Shown piece after piece: positions 32,832 through 45,309 of a DNA stretch of 64,000 bases. A program made the position numbers and the translations under genes. Position 1 is the first letter of the stretch. Every line of letters starts with the position of its first letter. Origin of the DNA: Lepidodermella squamata (lineage: Eukaryota; Gastrotricha). The stretch spans positions 620,001 through 684,000 of the forward strand of contig JBLDXI010000030.1 of NCBI GenBank assembly GCA_047495785.1. The letters run 5' to 3'. The notes under the pieces were generated by a model. It saw only the letters and a list, made by a program, of their open reading frames with translations. It ran no database searches and was not told the origin of the DNA.

Positions 32832-34949
32832 TTTTCCTAAATAGAAAAATTAGAAAAAATTAATAAAAAAATAAAAAAAAAGGAAAAATTGTAATTTTCT
32901 AATATAAAATAGAATTAATAGCTAAAATTAATTTATTTTGGAAAATATAAAAATCACAGAACTGGAAAATGAGCTAATTTTTTGCGACTACAACCGGTTA
33001 TATTTTTTGCGGTATAAAATCAACATAAATTTAAGAGATTTTCTAAGCTTTTGTTTGTAACACAAGTTTAAACAAATTGAGAAATGATTTTCACAAGACC
33101 AAGAGTTGGGCATTCATTAAAGGCATCTCAGAGTAAAGGTGGTTTCGTTTTTTTCTCCCCCTCTCTCCCACTCTCTCTCTCTCCTTCGCTCATTTCTATT
33201 AATATTAAGGTATACTTTTTTACACCGGCGTGGCAGCAGGCACTTGATAGTTATTATTGCAGCAATTACTAATATAACGGGTTAGTACTAAGTAATGCGA
33301 ATAACGTGCGGTGGCTATGATGTGGTCGCTCGGTCGTAGCTTTCCGTGGCAAAAGTTGCGATTAGCTGCCTGGCGTGTGCGATGATGATGATGACGGAAA
33401 AAATTACTAACCACAACATGATGGTGTGTTTGTATGTACTACTCTGTAATCTACAATTATATAACCATTAAAACGCGTCATTTTGCTAATTTATATAGAG
33501 TATAGGCCTAATTAGGGTATAATTTCTATTAATAAATTACCAACATAATTTCCGGTTGGGACAGTTTTGATTGCACTGAAAAAACAAATAGCCAGCTGCG
33601 CAAAATTTAAATAAAACCAATATTCTGGAAAATTGAAATGAAAATTTAGAAAAATTATGATTTTAAATGTTGATTATTCCGGAGAGGGTAATAAATTATA
33701 ATAAATTTACCTATTAAAAAGGAAACCTCCTGCCGAAAATTCCCGGCTAAACATCAGGTTTGAAAAAATTCGAAAAAATCCTCAGAGAGTTATCTCAGAG
33801 AGGGCTATTTCTGATTACTGATGCAAATTTTGAGATTTTTTTTATTTTTACTTAATTCTTGGCTATTTTGGGATTTTGGGCACTCATTTGCATATTCACC
33901 GACCTCATTAGTCGCAATATTCAATGAATATTGAATGGCTATTGCGGCACCCTATAAACTCATAAACTCACCGCTGGAGTTGCCCTGGAATTCACTGGAG
34001 TATCCGAGGTAACGATCGAAAATGATTCCGGAAGTATCAACCATCAACCGCATTAACTTGATTTCTCCGTGGGGCGTCAACTCATCCGCGGTCAACTCGT
34101 CCGCGACAACTCATCCGCGACAACTCACCCGTGGACAACTCATCCGAAATTAAATAAATATTTAAATAATTATTTTTAGTGACAACTCATCCGGTGACAA
34201 CTCATCCGGTGACAACTGGTCCGGCCCGGCCGAGTTGTCGCGGATGAGTTGTCACTAAAATTAAATAATTAATTATTTTTTAATTATTTAAATTCTGGGA
34301 CAACTCGTCTACGGTCAACTCATCCGAAATTCGAAATATAACATTTGTTGGTAAATTCAGGATGAGTTGGCGCGGATGACTTGTCCGTAGACGAGTTGTC
34401 CCAGAATTTAAATAATTAAAAAATAATTAATTATTTAATTTTAGTGACAACTCATCCGCGACAACTCGGCCGGGCCGGACCAGTTGTCACCGGATGAGTT
34501 GTCACCGGATGAGTTGTCACTAAAAATAATTATTTAAATATTTATTTAATTTCGGATGAGTTGTCCACGGATGAGTTGTCGCGGATGACTTGTCACCGGA
34601 TGACTTGTCGCGGACGAGTTGACATTTCACCGATTTCTCAATTTTTTATAGGTACTATGAATTCTTTTTAATCTTAATGAGTTTCATTCAAACGAGGGTT
34701 TTTCGACGACAAATTCTATAATTTGAAGGCTGAAATAAAGCATTTCTTCTTCATTAATTTGAAATTTTGAAAATTCAAGGTTTTTCACCATTAAATTCGA
34801 AGTCTGAACTGATGAAAATTAGCATATTTTACTCAATATTTTAGCGTTGTCCAACTTTCGAAGTCGATCAAAGCAAAATGTATCACGCAAGCTATTTAGC
34901 AAGCATTATGAGTCCGACTTTTGTCAAATTGTTCCAATCAATCTCATTA
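32832..34949. other. AT-rich intergenic region with a CT run and a foldback element
   Basis: A CT-rich microsatellite spans about 33157-33190. The foldback repeat at 34076-34623 is listed separately. I see no gene; short frames here lack recognisable content. Confidence 0.6.
34076..34623. mobile_element. 548 bp foldback element built from ACAACTCATCCG-type units
   Basis: Arm 1 (34076-34335) and arm 2 (about 34370-34623) are near-perfect inverse copies around a spacer of about 35 bp. Each arm is made of many short units of the form (G)ACAACTCATCCG(CG/GT), with blocks of AATTAAATAATTA between them. No protein is coded. A small set of the same TCATCCGAC core occurs in the foldback near 63200. 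Confidence 0.9.
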
Positions 34950-36731
34950 TTACTGCACCAAGCAAATGTAGCTGCTGTGAGCCGGCACATACTGCGCCTC
35001 TTTCGTCGAAAACAGCAACTGAGACCGGTAGCCCATCGGGCAGCTCGTGACGCCAGTCGCCGGGTTGACGGCATTCTTCGACGTCTGTGTTTCATAAATC
35101 GAATAGAACCCACCGACTAACGCGCCTGGAACCGGCGTGAAAAACGCGTAGATATACTCACAGCCGTAGTTGGCCACCAAAATCACGTGTTGGGCTCCAA
35201 GGACAGTATGATCAGTTACATTGGCGCCGTAGTCGCGGAACGTTGGCTGGCATTGCGCGTCTCGAAGGCATTGGTACTTGTAGTCACCCATGAATTGCCT
35301 GTCATTAACGCGCCGCTGGAAGCCGAAAAACGCGCCCTGAGGATCGACCGACCCGTTACGGCACATGAAGAAGTACCCGGGCAGTGACGTAGACGGTTGC
35401 TGCTTCCAGAATTCTGGGCCCTCCCTGCACTCCGGCTCTGGGAACAAATCCGCAGGCCCACCACCGATTTTCAGCTTCTCATAGCCCAACGGGCAGTCGT
35501 AGACGTTATTCATCGGATTCGGAATGTCCGTAGTCAGCGAAACATCAGCCTTGTAATAAGTCCCACCGAAGTTCGATTTTCCGAGCTTCCGGTACTCGAC
35601 GTTTTCGGGGAGCTCCGTGTTGCAGTTGACCACGCCGTCGTAACGATTGACAGACGCTAAATGGCTGCAATAAGCACCACCGTCGACTACGGCTTCGAGG
35701 TTTTTGCGTTTCTCCTCGATTTTCGGGTCGTTCGGGAAGAATTGTGGGGTCAAAAGCTTAGTGATAGGTATCAAACGGAAGTCGATTGGCATAGGGGTCT
35801 TGCGAGAGTCTTCCAGCCATTTCGCCGTAGTATTGTAAGGACCTTGTTTGGTCGGTGGCGGTGCTCCAATCTTTAAAAAAAGTTCATTTCTGAAGGCAGT
35901 TCATCCTATCCAACTTACCGAATGAAGGGTAACACTTGAAGCCAACTCAGTGAATCTATCAGCAACTTGGGTCTCCTTCTCATCTTGGTAGTTGAAGGTC
36001 GCTTTGATGAATGCGAAACCAGCCGCTGTCTCAACGTCAAAGCTCGAAAATTCGCGCTCAGCCCTTGCGTAGTTCTCACTCGTGAAGGTCGCCCGTTGCC
36101 AGAACAGACTGCCGGCTCGCATCGACGAAACAACATGCGTGCCGAACTTCCTAAGAACAGCAAAGTATTGCTGAAGAGCTTCGTGTGATGTGGTATCAAG
36201 GGACAGTAGCCGAATCGCCTCGACAAAAGCTGGATCGAGGTTTGTTGGCTTCAGGGGGAACTTCAACTCGGCGCAGTAGACAATGCAGGATGAGGACGCG
36301 TCGACGAACATGTTCTTGTAGTTGCTCGTCTGCTCGACCGTATGCATGTAACCCTCGCCAGCTCGGAAGCTGAATACTTTACCCAATTCGATCCCGCCCG
36401 AAATCTGCCTACCCATCGAGTTCCTGTAACTCTCCCCGCCTGAAACTGTGCTAGCCTCGTAGGCCAGTTGGCAGGCTGTGCATTCGACTACATCGGTGAA
36501 GTCTGGGACTGTGTGCTTGCCATCGGCGGTCAGTTGGTTGGATTTGTAGCTCGTCATGTCTAGGACGCTTGAGACGAACCCGGCATCGATTGGTTCGGTG
36601 ACTGGCCGAGGGCTTGCTCGAACAATGTCGTAGCCACGGCCGAGGAACCCGATGTTCGGGAGCCGTGGCAGAACACTTTCTGCCGAAATCACTTGGCTCA
36701 GAAGAAAGGTCACTAATATTTTAAAGAACAT
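34950..36731 (-). CDS. Secreted MACPF (perforin-like) protein, MPEG1/perforin-2-like (2 exons, 577 aa)
   Basis: Exon 1 is 35919-36731, exon 2 34950-35870 and the intron 48 bp, phase 0. A signal peptide (MFFKILVTFLLSQVISA) precedes a MACPF domain with the signature KFGTHVV near residue 205. A Cys-rich C-terminal half follows with the repeated pattern CPLGYEKL and CPMGYRSQL and a GGFYSI segment, as in the P2 domain of MPEG1. No transmembrane anchor follows, so the protein should be secreted or lumenal. Family members form pores in microbial or target membranes. Several Cys residues in exon 2 suggest disulphides. Assignment to MPEG1 rather than another MACPF group is moderately sure. Confidence 0.78.
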
Positions 36732-37421
36732 TCTTGAAGTATGTAATGGGAAAATTTGAGCTCAGCAACTTGTATGGCGCATGGGCCCACAATTAGCCGT
36801 TTAATCTGTAAATTTGCATAAAGATAGCATTGGTGAACTCTTTCAAAGGTCACACTCATAAGAGATGGGTGGAGCGTATGCGACAAATATCTTGATAAAT
36901 TCGCAATCCCAACCTGAACTGTAGAGAGCAAGTAAGGTAAGGACCAGCGAAATTTTGAGCAACCTCGAATTAATTACGAATAATGTTTACGATTTAATTG
37001 GAATAAACCTCTTATTGAATGTTAAAAATCATTCAACCCTAGTCCTAAACCATAACCCAGAGAGCAAAGTAGGACAGCCGAACTGGTTAGGATAAGGAAA
37101 ATCGACATAAGGGTCCCCCCTTTGGTCTTAGACTGAGTTCACCTTGCGGACCGATTGATCCCTACCATCCCTAGCGGTACTTCGCATAACCTCCAATCCT
37201 AATCCTATCCCTGAATCATTTTCAGATAATCTTAAGCTGGAACACTCCTAGTAAGAAAAAGTGGACACTGAGCAACTATTAGGATTTGAAATTCCTAAGT
37301 CCTAATTACGACCAGAAATAATAATTCGCGAATAAATTTCTCAAAACAATCAAAACCGTTGTAAACAAAGGCTATGCATTGCTTTATTCGTGAAGTGAAA
37401 ATATTATGTCAATTGTCGTGT
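36732..37421. other. Intergenic, nothing recognised
   Basis: This is the 5' region of the MACPF gene and the 3' region of the Patched-related gene. No frame or repeat stands out. Confidence 0.55.
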
Positions 37422-40400
37422 TTAATTCCTTCGATGGCGTCTCGTTGGTGATTGGCTTTGGTTCCTGTGTTCACGATGATGCCGCCGCCGTCTCCTCCGA
37501 TGGCTCCTATTCACAGCCGTCACAACCTCCTCAACCACAGACCTCCTCCGCGCAGCCGGCTGATCCGTCACAGCAGCCGGCCGTTCATGCGTCATCATAG
37601 CAATCTGATCCGCAATTCTCATCAATTCCTCCTCGTTGTCAACACGGAAAGACGGCTGCGGCATAGGGATCCTACTACCCTCCTGGAAAACATCGTCATC
37701 GCGAAGGCCGCGATGTTCCGTAAAAACGTCATCCTCAGTCAAACCAGGCCGGTAAGAAGTCGCAGTTTGCCTCATCATCCTAACTGGTAGAGAAGGCTGA
37801 GGCAATGGCGGTGGGGGTGGCGGCAGGACCTGCTGCTGTTGTAACAGACTCCTATCTAAAATCCCGTTTCGTATCAACCTCTGCTCTCGGTCGATATGAG
37901 CCGATGGGGTGAAAACTACATTCGCGGCAAATTTCAACTCGACCTTCTTAGCCGGGGTTTCCAGCGACGCCGAAGTACGCCCAGCTGAATAATAATCGGC
38001 AGTTTCTTCGGTGCCGACAACAGAAGCTTTCTTCTTCTCCTTCTCCTTCTCCTTCTTCCGTTTCTCCCTCTCCTTTTTCATCGCTTTGTCCCTCTGATGC
38101 GCCTCGAACAATTTCGGATCTATCGGCCCGAAAAATGAGAGGAAAACAGGTAGGAACAGTATGGCGTGTAAAGCCGATATCGCAACGGCGAGGCTGAGAG
38201 ATAGGAAGTAGACCTGGTAGATGTACATGCCGGTTGTAGCCATCGCGAGTACGGACATGACAGTTCCAGAGGCGGCTGGGATCAACGCATGGCCAACTTC
38301 TGTCAGGGCGTGGACGGTTTTTTCGTGCCGGGAATGCCCAGGGGCGGTCATGTAATCAAAGGCCATGTGCATGACGAAGTCGACTGAGTATCCTACGTTG
38401 ATGATAAGCATAGTGAGAGAAATTAGGTCGAGATCCACGCCAACGTAAGGTAGGAAGCCGATGAGACCGAAAACTTCTGATAGCAGCATTACGGCTATGT
38501 AGAAAACCAGGATGATGTGCGGGACCATGAAGGCAGCTTTGGGAGATGTGAAACTGGTAATTCAGAGGGATAAGAGGACTGAATAACTTACCAACTATGA
38601 TTGCACATCCGACAGTTATCATGATGTAGTAGACCGATATATAAGTCGTATTCCGTTTCATTTCGTATTGCCTGCAAAATAGCTAAAAATGTTGAACGCT
38701 TAATCGAAGCAATTTTACCCGTAGTCTTGATCAAAAATCATCAGTTCGAGATCTCTGTACTGTTCCCGGAGCTGAGTTGCCAACCGCCACTGAGCCACCT
38801 GTCTGTCATTGGTCGTCATATCAACCGCAATAACGTGCCCACGGGTTTTGCAAACCCAACTGCGGTCCTGCTTGCACCACTTCACATCATCTTCCAGCAG
38901 CCATTTGCGGTTCTTTTCAACTGCCCATTCGTCGTGGAGGATATCAAAGAATACGTCTCGGTTGCCCTGGGCCATTTCGTATTTCGTCTCATTCTCGCGT
39001 AGGTAGTCGAGATACTCACGCAGCCACCATCGGGTCATGTTTTTACTGGGATGGAAGAAACCGCTGCTCTCCAGCTTACGGAAAACAGATTCAAACTTTT
39101 CCTGGACTTCTGGCTTCCAAAATTCAGCAACTTGTTTCGATTTGCCGAAAAACACGCGAACCTCGCGGAAGTTGTTGAAAGCCTCGTCATTCTCCTTTAG
39201 AAATGCCGCCTCAGGCGTGTAGTATGGGGCCAAGTTCTGTGGCCTCAGGCCATAATGAAGATTGATACAGCCGTAAGTGCAAAATGCGACGTAGCCAATG
39301 AAAATGACAATAGCCAAAAAACGAGCGGGTGTTTTGATGAGCAGAACCGCGTAGCTATGCGCGAGCCGTTTCAGCGCACTCTCGGCTTCGACTTCCTCAT
39401 CGCTGATTTCGGACGGCGTTTTCTCTTGTTTATCGCCTTCTTCTTCGTCATCACCCTCACCTAGCCTATGGAATCCATCTTTTCGCATCGACCTCGCATT
39501 TGCAGCGCAGCATATCACATAGCACAATGTGCTCGTAAAAATAGCTGCAATTTTAAATTAAAAAATTGTAAATTAAAATTAATAAATTAAAATTACTTTC
39601 ATTGGTCCGCCTGGGAGCTCGAATGCAGCAACAGCATGAATTGCGACCTTTCGGTTCAGCCATAACGAAAAAAGTTAGGCATGACGCAAAAATTGTCAGC
39701 TGAAGTACGAAATCGAACGTCATCAAGACAAGTGTGTAGAGAGTGAATTCCGAAATGATTTGGTAAGGCGCCTTCGACCCGACAGCCTCAGATATAATAT
39801 TTGTCACAGCTGTAATGAAAATCGCCGTCCCAGCCTCGTGCATCGTCGCTTTCATCCTTTTTGGCCTAGGGTCTTTCACCGAAGTTTGCCGCAGAGCCGT
39901 GACGACAACGAACATATCGTCGAGACCGATAGCTAGGATCAAAAACGGAACCCCAGCACAGGAGTAAGAGAATGCATACCCAAGATAGGTCATCAGTCCT
40001 ATCCCTCCAGCATTAGCTAGTAGCGTTGACATGATACCAATCACCCCCAACCAAGGCTTGGAAGTCACAACATCATTTGCGGTCATAGCAGCACAGGCCC
40101 ATAGGGCAACAGCGACTATGGTGGCCAGGAATTTCGGAATCAAATTTAACAGCTTGCTCTCGCCGTATGTCACAATTCTTGACTCGAGGTACCACCTAAC
40201 AGATATGCCGTGATTCGGCTCGAAGTTTTCCTTGTTCAATCGCGGCAGTAGCCGGTCGAGATTGTCACGCCAGCGATTGTAAAGCTGGCCATTTTCGCCA
40301 GATGATTGGAAACAAATTTGAACCGACGACCGAAGGGTTTTGACAGTTGTCGCGTAAATGTTGCCATCGAATGAGTTCCTCGTGATTTCAACGCGACCAG

Positions 40401-41883
40401 CGACTTGGGACAACACTTTTGTGTTATCGATGTAAGGAAACGGCATTTGGCTAACGATCAACGCCCCTCGAACGTCTGATGTATTAATGGATTTGATTGT
40501 CCAGTCTGAGCAGGCAGAATTAGGATCGGATATGTTAGCGGGTTTGCACAGCTGCTCGAGGTTGAAATCCTCGTAACCCGGCCCGGCGTTGATTTGTTCT
40601 CGAACGTATTTTTCGACCTCCAAAAGGCGGTTGAACATGTTGACGCTGATGAAACCGTTGACAGCCATGCTTTTGCATCGAGATTTTGTCGTCGCGTTTG
40701 CGTTCGGCTCGCTGCAATACGCTGGCTGTTTAGGCGTGACAATGTAAGCGAATGTAAAGCCTCGACAGTCGCAATCTGTCGTGCATTTGAAACGACTTGG
40801 CGGCTTCGATGGCTTCGTTGTGGGCTTTGGCGTAGTTGAAGTTGCGTTGGTCATGTTCGAATCTCCTGTAGTTGGAATCGGAGTGGTAGTTCGCCGCCTT
40901 CGCGTACTTGGGCCAGTATAGTTTGCAGCTTCTGTAACGTTCACTGTTGTTGGCAGTGATGTTGTAGTAATAACAGGTTTGGGTGGTTTCGTTCGAGCAG
41001 GCACGCCATCGCAAGGGCAATTGTCGGAGAAGTAGTAAACCTAAAGGAAAAAGAAAAAGCCTTAAAATTGAGAACTAATCAACAGCATAGGAGCATTTTC
41101 TCTCGAACTGGTGTACTTCCAAGTTCAACCATTTCCCCAAAAGTTCAACAGCCCTAGACCTAACCCTAACCCAACCTCAGTTTCTGTTTCTAACCTCGAA
41201 CCTAATCTCTCATCTCTTATCCTAGCTTAAATAAGAACCAATCCACCCAACCCTACTATGGCTTAACCCTCAACCTAAAACTGAAGTTCAAAAACCAGCC
41301 CATATTCCAAACCTCAACCCCATCCCTAACTTTGTCAGGTTTTGATAGCTTAGGAAATACTCACATAGGAACCATCACCAACGAAAGCAGAATCTGGATC
41401 GAGAAAATCTTGATCTGTAACAGGCTTTAATCTGATCTTCGCCAAGCCAGAAGCACATCCGAAGCCTAACCCAAGGCCGATCAGTAAGGTGATGTACGGA
41501 AATCGACCCATGAAGTAGCCGTACTTTGAAAACATCCATTGAATGCCTCTCTGAAGCATTAAGGTCAATTTCGCGAATGAAAACTTGACCTTCTTTTTCT
41601 CAGGCTTTGCTTGATCTTCCGGCGGATGATCAGTAGCAACAGGTTGTTCAGGAGATACCTCACCAACAGCTGGCTGGTCATGGTTTTGCGCTGAATCGTA
41701 ATTCGATGTGGTTGAAGATGATGACGAGGTGGAGACGGGTGAAGCCTCAGGTTGATTTTCTATTGCAGTTGTTTCAATTTGGACTTGCTCAGGAACTACA
41801 GCAACGACGAACGCTGGCGGCCGCGATGATCTTGGTTCAAGGGGCGAGTGGAGAACAGGGGTAGGCGGGGCTTGGGTCGCCAT
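37422..41883 (-). CDS. Patched-related (SSD/RND) membrane protein (5 exons, 1327 aa)
   Basis: Exons are 41365-41883, 39597-41040, 38719-39544, 38592-38671 and 37422-38536; all joins keep frame. A Pro/Ser-rich cytoplasmic N-terminus precedes TM1, a large Cys-bearing extracellular loop, and a sterol-sensing domain with GLDDMF (TM4 acidic pair). Another loop follows, then a second membrane bundle with GYSVDF (TM10 acidic residue). Both acidic sites, which carry the ion relay in RND proteins, are kept. The C-terminal tail has a Lys/Glu run, poly-Pro and an Arg/His/Ser-rich end. Patched-related proteins move lipids or sterols and act in cuticle and secretion in nematodes; the role here is not known. 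Confidence 0.85.
41105..41345. other. Long first intron of the Patched-related gene
   Basis: The intron spans 41041-41364 (324 bp, GTGAGT donor), the longest of this gene. It contains CTAACCCTAACCC-like stretches near 41160 and other CCTAA-rich pieces. These resemble degenerate telomere-type repeats but are too short to mean much. Confidence 0.4.
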
Positions 41884-41885
41884 TT

Positions 41886-42083
41886 ATGTCCACGTGTGCG
41901 AAATTAAGCCAATTTATATACGAATTCACACCGTGCTTTGTCTACGCTATGCATACTACGCATTGATGAAAAGCTGTTGTTGTTTTGTTCTTTGCTCACA
42001 GTACTTGGTGAATAAACATCACACATGCGCTTTACAGGCTTATATAAATACTTGGTACCAAAGTACTGTAATACATAAACCAG
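41886..42083. repeat. Upstream region of the Patched-related gene, duplicated at 44993-45176
   Basis: About 195 bp directly 5' of the start codon share blocks such as AATTTATATACGAATTCA, TGTTGTTGTTTTGTTCTTTG and TTGGTACCAAAGTACT with the region before the small membrane protein genes, in the same orientation. This is likely promoter and 5' leader sequence. Confidence 0.8.
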
Positions 42084-42644
42084 GTGCGTGCTTTCACTAT
42101 AATTTAAATAAAAAACCAAGGAGGAGAATCATCCGAATGGAACAATCCTCCTCGAATTATGAAATAGAAATTCATTTTCGTCTTATTTTCTATGATAACA
42201 ATTCAAAGCTACAATGGAGACTTCGGTTGATCATGAAATGAGTTGGATCATTTCAAGATCAGATGTAAAATGTAAAAGAAAAGTTGAAGCGACCACGTCT
42301 CATTTCGTTTCGAATTGTTTGTAAGATGTGCAAACTACGCCACATTCTACAAGTAATCTTTCCTACCCATGTCAATCTGCGCTAATTTTCGCGATCCTGT
42401 TGTTTTCTATGGATTTGGTGCTAGATGCTAATTGATTAGCACAAAGCTATATAATATAATAGTTGCTTTAATCTGGAATCGACACTATGATCGTTATAAA
42501 TAAACGCACGGCCGATCGATCTACCATATTTAGACATTTCGGAAGTTTGTTTTGCATTGAGCTGAAAGGCAAACGAAATGTACAGATCATTGCTCAAACA
42601 TCAGATCGAACATAATATATACTTCACCTTTTGGTTTTCACACC

Positions 42645-43825
42645 ATGATGGGCTGCTTCCCCTTTATTTTTAGCGTTCTAGTTTCAAGCGTCATGGCTAA
42701 TGAAACTTTCGTGCCAATGGAAGAGCGAATTATGAGGTATTTCTCTGAAAAATGCACACTTTTCAGCAGAGGAAGGCCTGCCTCAACATGGAAGCCGGTC
42801 AATGTCAGCGTCGACTTCTGGCCATTCCGCTTCAACTTACTTGAAGAACGAACTCAACACTTTTCCGTTATGGCCTCGCTACAACTGTCATGGAACCATG
42901 AATGCGTGTCATGGGACCCAGGTCAATGGGGCGGGGTAGCCTACATAGCAGTAAAGGCTGGGGATGTATGGCGACCAACGTTACACATGACAAATGGAGC
43001 TGAAACTATTCCAATATCATCATTTCTTAATGATTTCTCTAAAATTGAGTACTACAGTGACTCAATAGTAACGCTGATTCTCTATGGCGAATTCAAAGCA
43101 TTCTGCGCTCTGAAGTAAGTTGGCTCAAAGGCATTAGGTATATATATATATATCATTTCCCATACCAATTTAGCTTGGAGAAGTTTCCTTTTGATCAGCA
43201 AAATTGCCCCATCAACTTTGATTCGTACGATTATTCCGAGCACACAAAACTCACAATTGGCGCCTCTTCAACCTTCATCCAAGATGAAGCAAATCCTTTC
43301 ATCAGCACAGTTGATGCCTGGGAACTTGTATCCTACTCAAATAGCACATTCGCAGTATCCAACGAGCTGATGTCTCAACAACGCGTGTCTTTTCACTTCT
43401 TGTTAAGGAGGAAACCAGCGTTGTACATCATCAACATATTCCTACCTACGCTGTGCATGAGCGTTCTACTTTTCGGCGCCGTTTTCATCCCAGCCGATTC
43501 ACCAGATCGATCTGTTTTCTGCGTGACGGTGCTTTTAGCTATTTCCGTCCTCCAGGCTGATATCAGCAGTCAGATACCGGTGACAAGCGAAATTCCATAC
43601 GCACTCGTATTCCTGACCGCGCACTTTTTTGCCGCAGTATTCTGCGGCATTTACAGCTTGTTTGCTTGCGAAATGTCCGATTGGCCACGAATGCAGATTA
43701 AACTCGCAATTTGCGGTAATTTCAAAGTTCGCCGGTTAAAAATTATCGATATTGCTGTTTTCAGCTCCATCTTCTTCTTGCTATTGCTAACTGATACAGC
43801 GATACTCGTCAAAATGACAAACTAG
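42645..43825 (+). CDS. Cys-loop ligand-gated ion channel subunit (2 exons, 373 aa)
   Basis: Exon 1 is 42645-43114 and exon 2 is 43174-43825. The 59 bp intron contains a (TA)n run. A signal peptide (MMGCFPFIFSVLVSSVMA) is followed by the extracellular domain with SWNHECVSW, a Cys-loop FCALK...FPFDQQNC split by the intron, and four membrane segments. TM2-TM3 reads through SSQIPVTSEIPYALVFL. The Cys-loop holds 14 inner residues. The TM3-TM4 loop is short. It is nearest to the gene at 17189 in sequence and shares its last intron in position and phase. Confidence 0.85.
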
Positions 43826-44585
43826 TAACAAACTTATGAGTAATTCCAAAAGTCCGAAGTCCGAGAACCATCTCATCAAAAGTGACCGACTTCAAGAAAG
43901 GATCGCGTAACGATCATCAACTCTGTTCAAACCCTGAAATTGAAGTTCTTCATATTTTTTCAGGCGCTTCGATCAAATAGAGCTAGCTCGCAGTTTTTTC
44001 AACGTCCGCGTGTTAGAACGGCTTTTGAACTTCGCTTTAATATATTATTATGCAGCGTCACAAAGCACTGCATAAAATGTTAACGTTTCCACAGCGAATT
44101 TCAAATACTTATCGGAGGCATATTCGAGGCTTGGCCTTAGTCAGGAAAAGCGCGTCCAATATATAGCGCCAAGCATAGAAATGTTAACAGTAAAACGTAT
44201 ATTATTTTTTTTTATCATAGAGATCCGATTTCGGCGACTGATTACGAGTTAGAGTCCTAACTCAGTAATCTGTCGCCGAAAGAGTTAGGACTAAATAGTT
44301 CAATAGCATTTTTCACAATGATGCGAATGAAAAATAAGCGGTTTCAGGTCATCAGTAATTCTTCGAAAAGTTCATCTTGCATTGGGTTTCCTCTCTGGTT
44401 AATCTGATATCTCTCTGGATTTTATTGCTCTCATTATCGTGAAGCGCTTCTATTGCGCGGTCGTCCGCTTGTAATCACTGACGCTATAAACATGCGCCTT
44501 TGTACCATGGCTCCTTATTTTGGTTATTTTATTTTCGATTAATAAAACATAAATGTTGCTGATGGGTAATATTGTTTTCCTTTCA

Positions 44586-44783
44586 GAAACATCGTTAGCG
44601 TCGTTGAATAACTCGGATTCAGGCCTGTTTGCATCCATTTCAAGGTGATAGGTGAAAAGTAAAAAGTATTTTGTTTCTACCTCTCCATTCACGTTAAAAA
44701 AGCCGTTTTTTAATTGTCACCTATAACTGTGAAATGGATGTAAACAAGCCTAAATCCGAGTTATTCAACGACGCTAACGACAT
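44586..44783. repeat. Imperfect inverted repeat, arms of about 66 bp
   Basis: AACATCGTTAGCGTCGTTGA in the left arm pairs with TCAACGACGCTAACGA in the right. Pairing goes on through AATAACTCGGATT and GCATCCATTTCA with some mismatches. The spacer is about 60 bp. Confidence 0.75.
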
Positions 44784-44907
44784 GATCGCACACACGAAGT
44801 AGCGATGACAGCTTGATACAGGCTGAAAATTCCGGCAACAGTCGGTTTGCGTGTTTTGGGCAGATTCACCTTGACGTTCTGTTGAGCAACAAAAATTGCA
44901 AAAACAC

Positions 44908-45176
44908 TCTCGATTCTTGATCTGTAGCTGGCTTCAATCTTATCCTGGCCAAACGCAGAACAGGGTTGGGCGGGGCTTGGGCCGCAATATGTGCGAAATT
45001 CAGCTAATTTATATACGAATTCATGCAGCTATACCTACATACATACTACGTATTGATGAAATGCTGTTGTTGTTTTGTTCTTTGCTCACAGTGCTCGGTG
45101 AATAAACATCACACATACGCTATACAGGCTTTTATGAAGGCTTGGTACCAAAGTACTTCAATGCATTAGCCAGGAT
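44908..45176. repeat. Degenerate copy of the Patched-related gene 5' end and upstream region
   Basis: It matches, in scattered pieces, coding sequence near 41408-41460 (TCTTGATCTGTA, GGCTT.AATCT.ATC) and the start region 41856-41883, then the upstream block 41886-42083. It now lies about 130 bp before a small membrane protein gene of the opposite direction. Confidence 0.7.
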
Positions 45177-45309
45177 TTTCGAGAAAAACTAATGATAGCG
45201 AGACATCCGATTTGGACAACCCTCATTAATTTGAATTTTAAATAGTTTATTTTAATTCTGTCAAACCTTTTATTGACGATTGAAGATTTATTTATTTATT
45301 TTAGGAATT

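Larger units (their letters stand above)
43826..45309. other. Intergenic with two hairpin repeats and a copied gene 5' end
   Basis: An inverted pair lies at 44233-44281 (TTTCGGCGAC ... GTCGCCGAAA). A larger imperfect one has arms 44586-44656 and 44718-44783. The stretch 44908-45176 copies pieces of the first exon and upstream region of the Patched-related gene. No gene is supported. Confidence 0.6.

Noticed and set aside
41150-41300. Interstitial telomere repeats
   Set aside because: Only a few CTAACCC-like units in a CT/CA-rich intron; too short and irregular.
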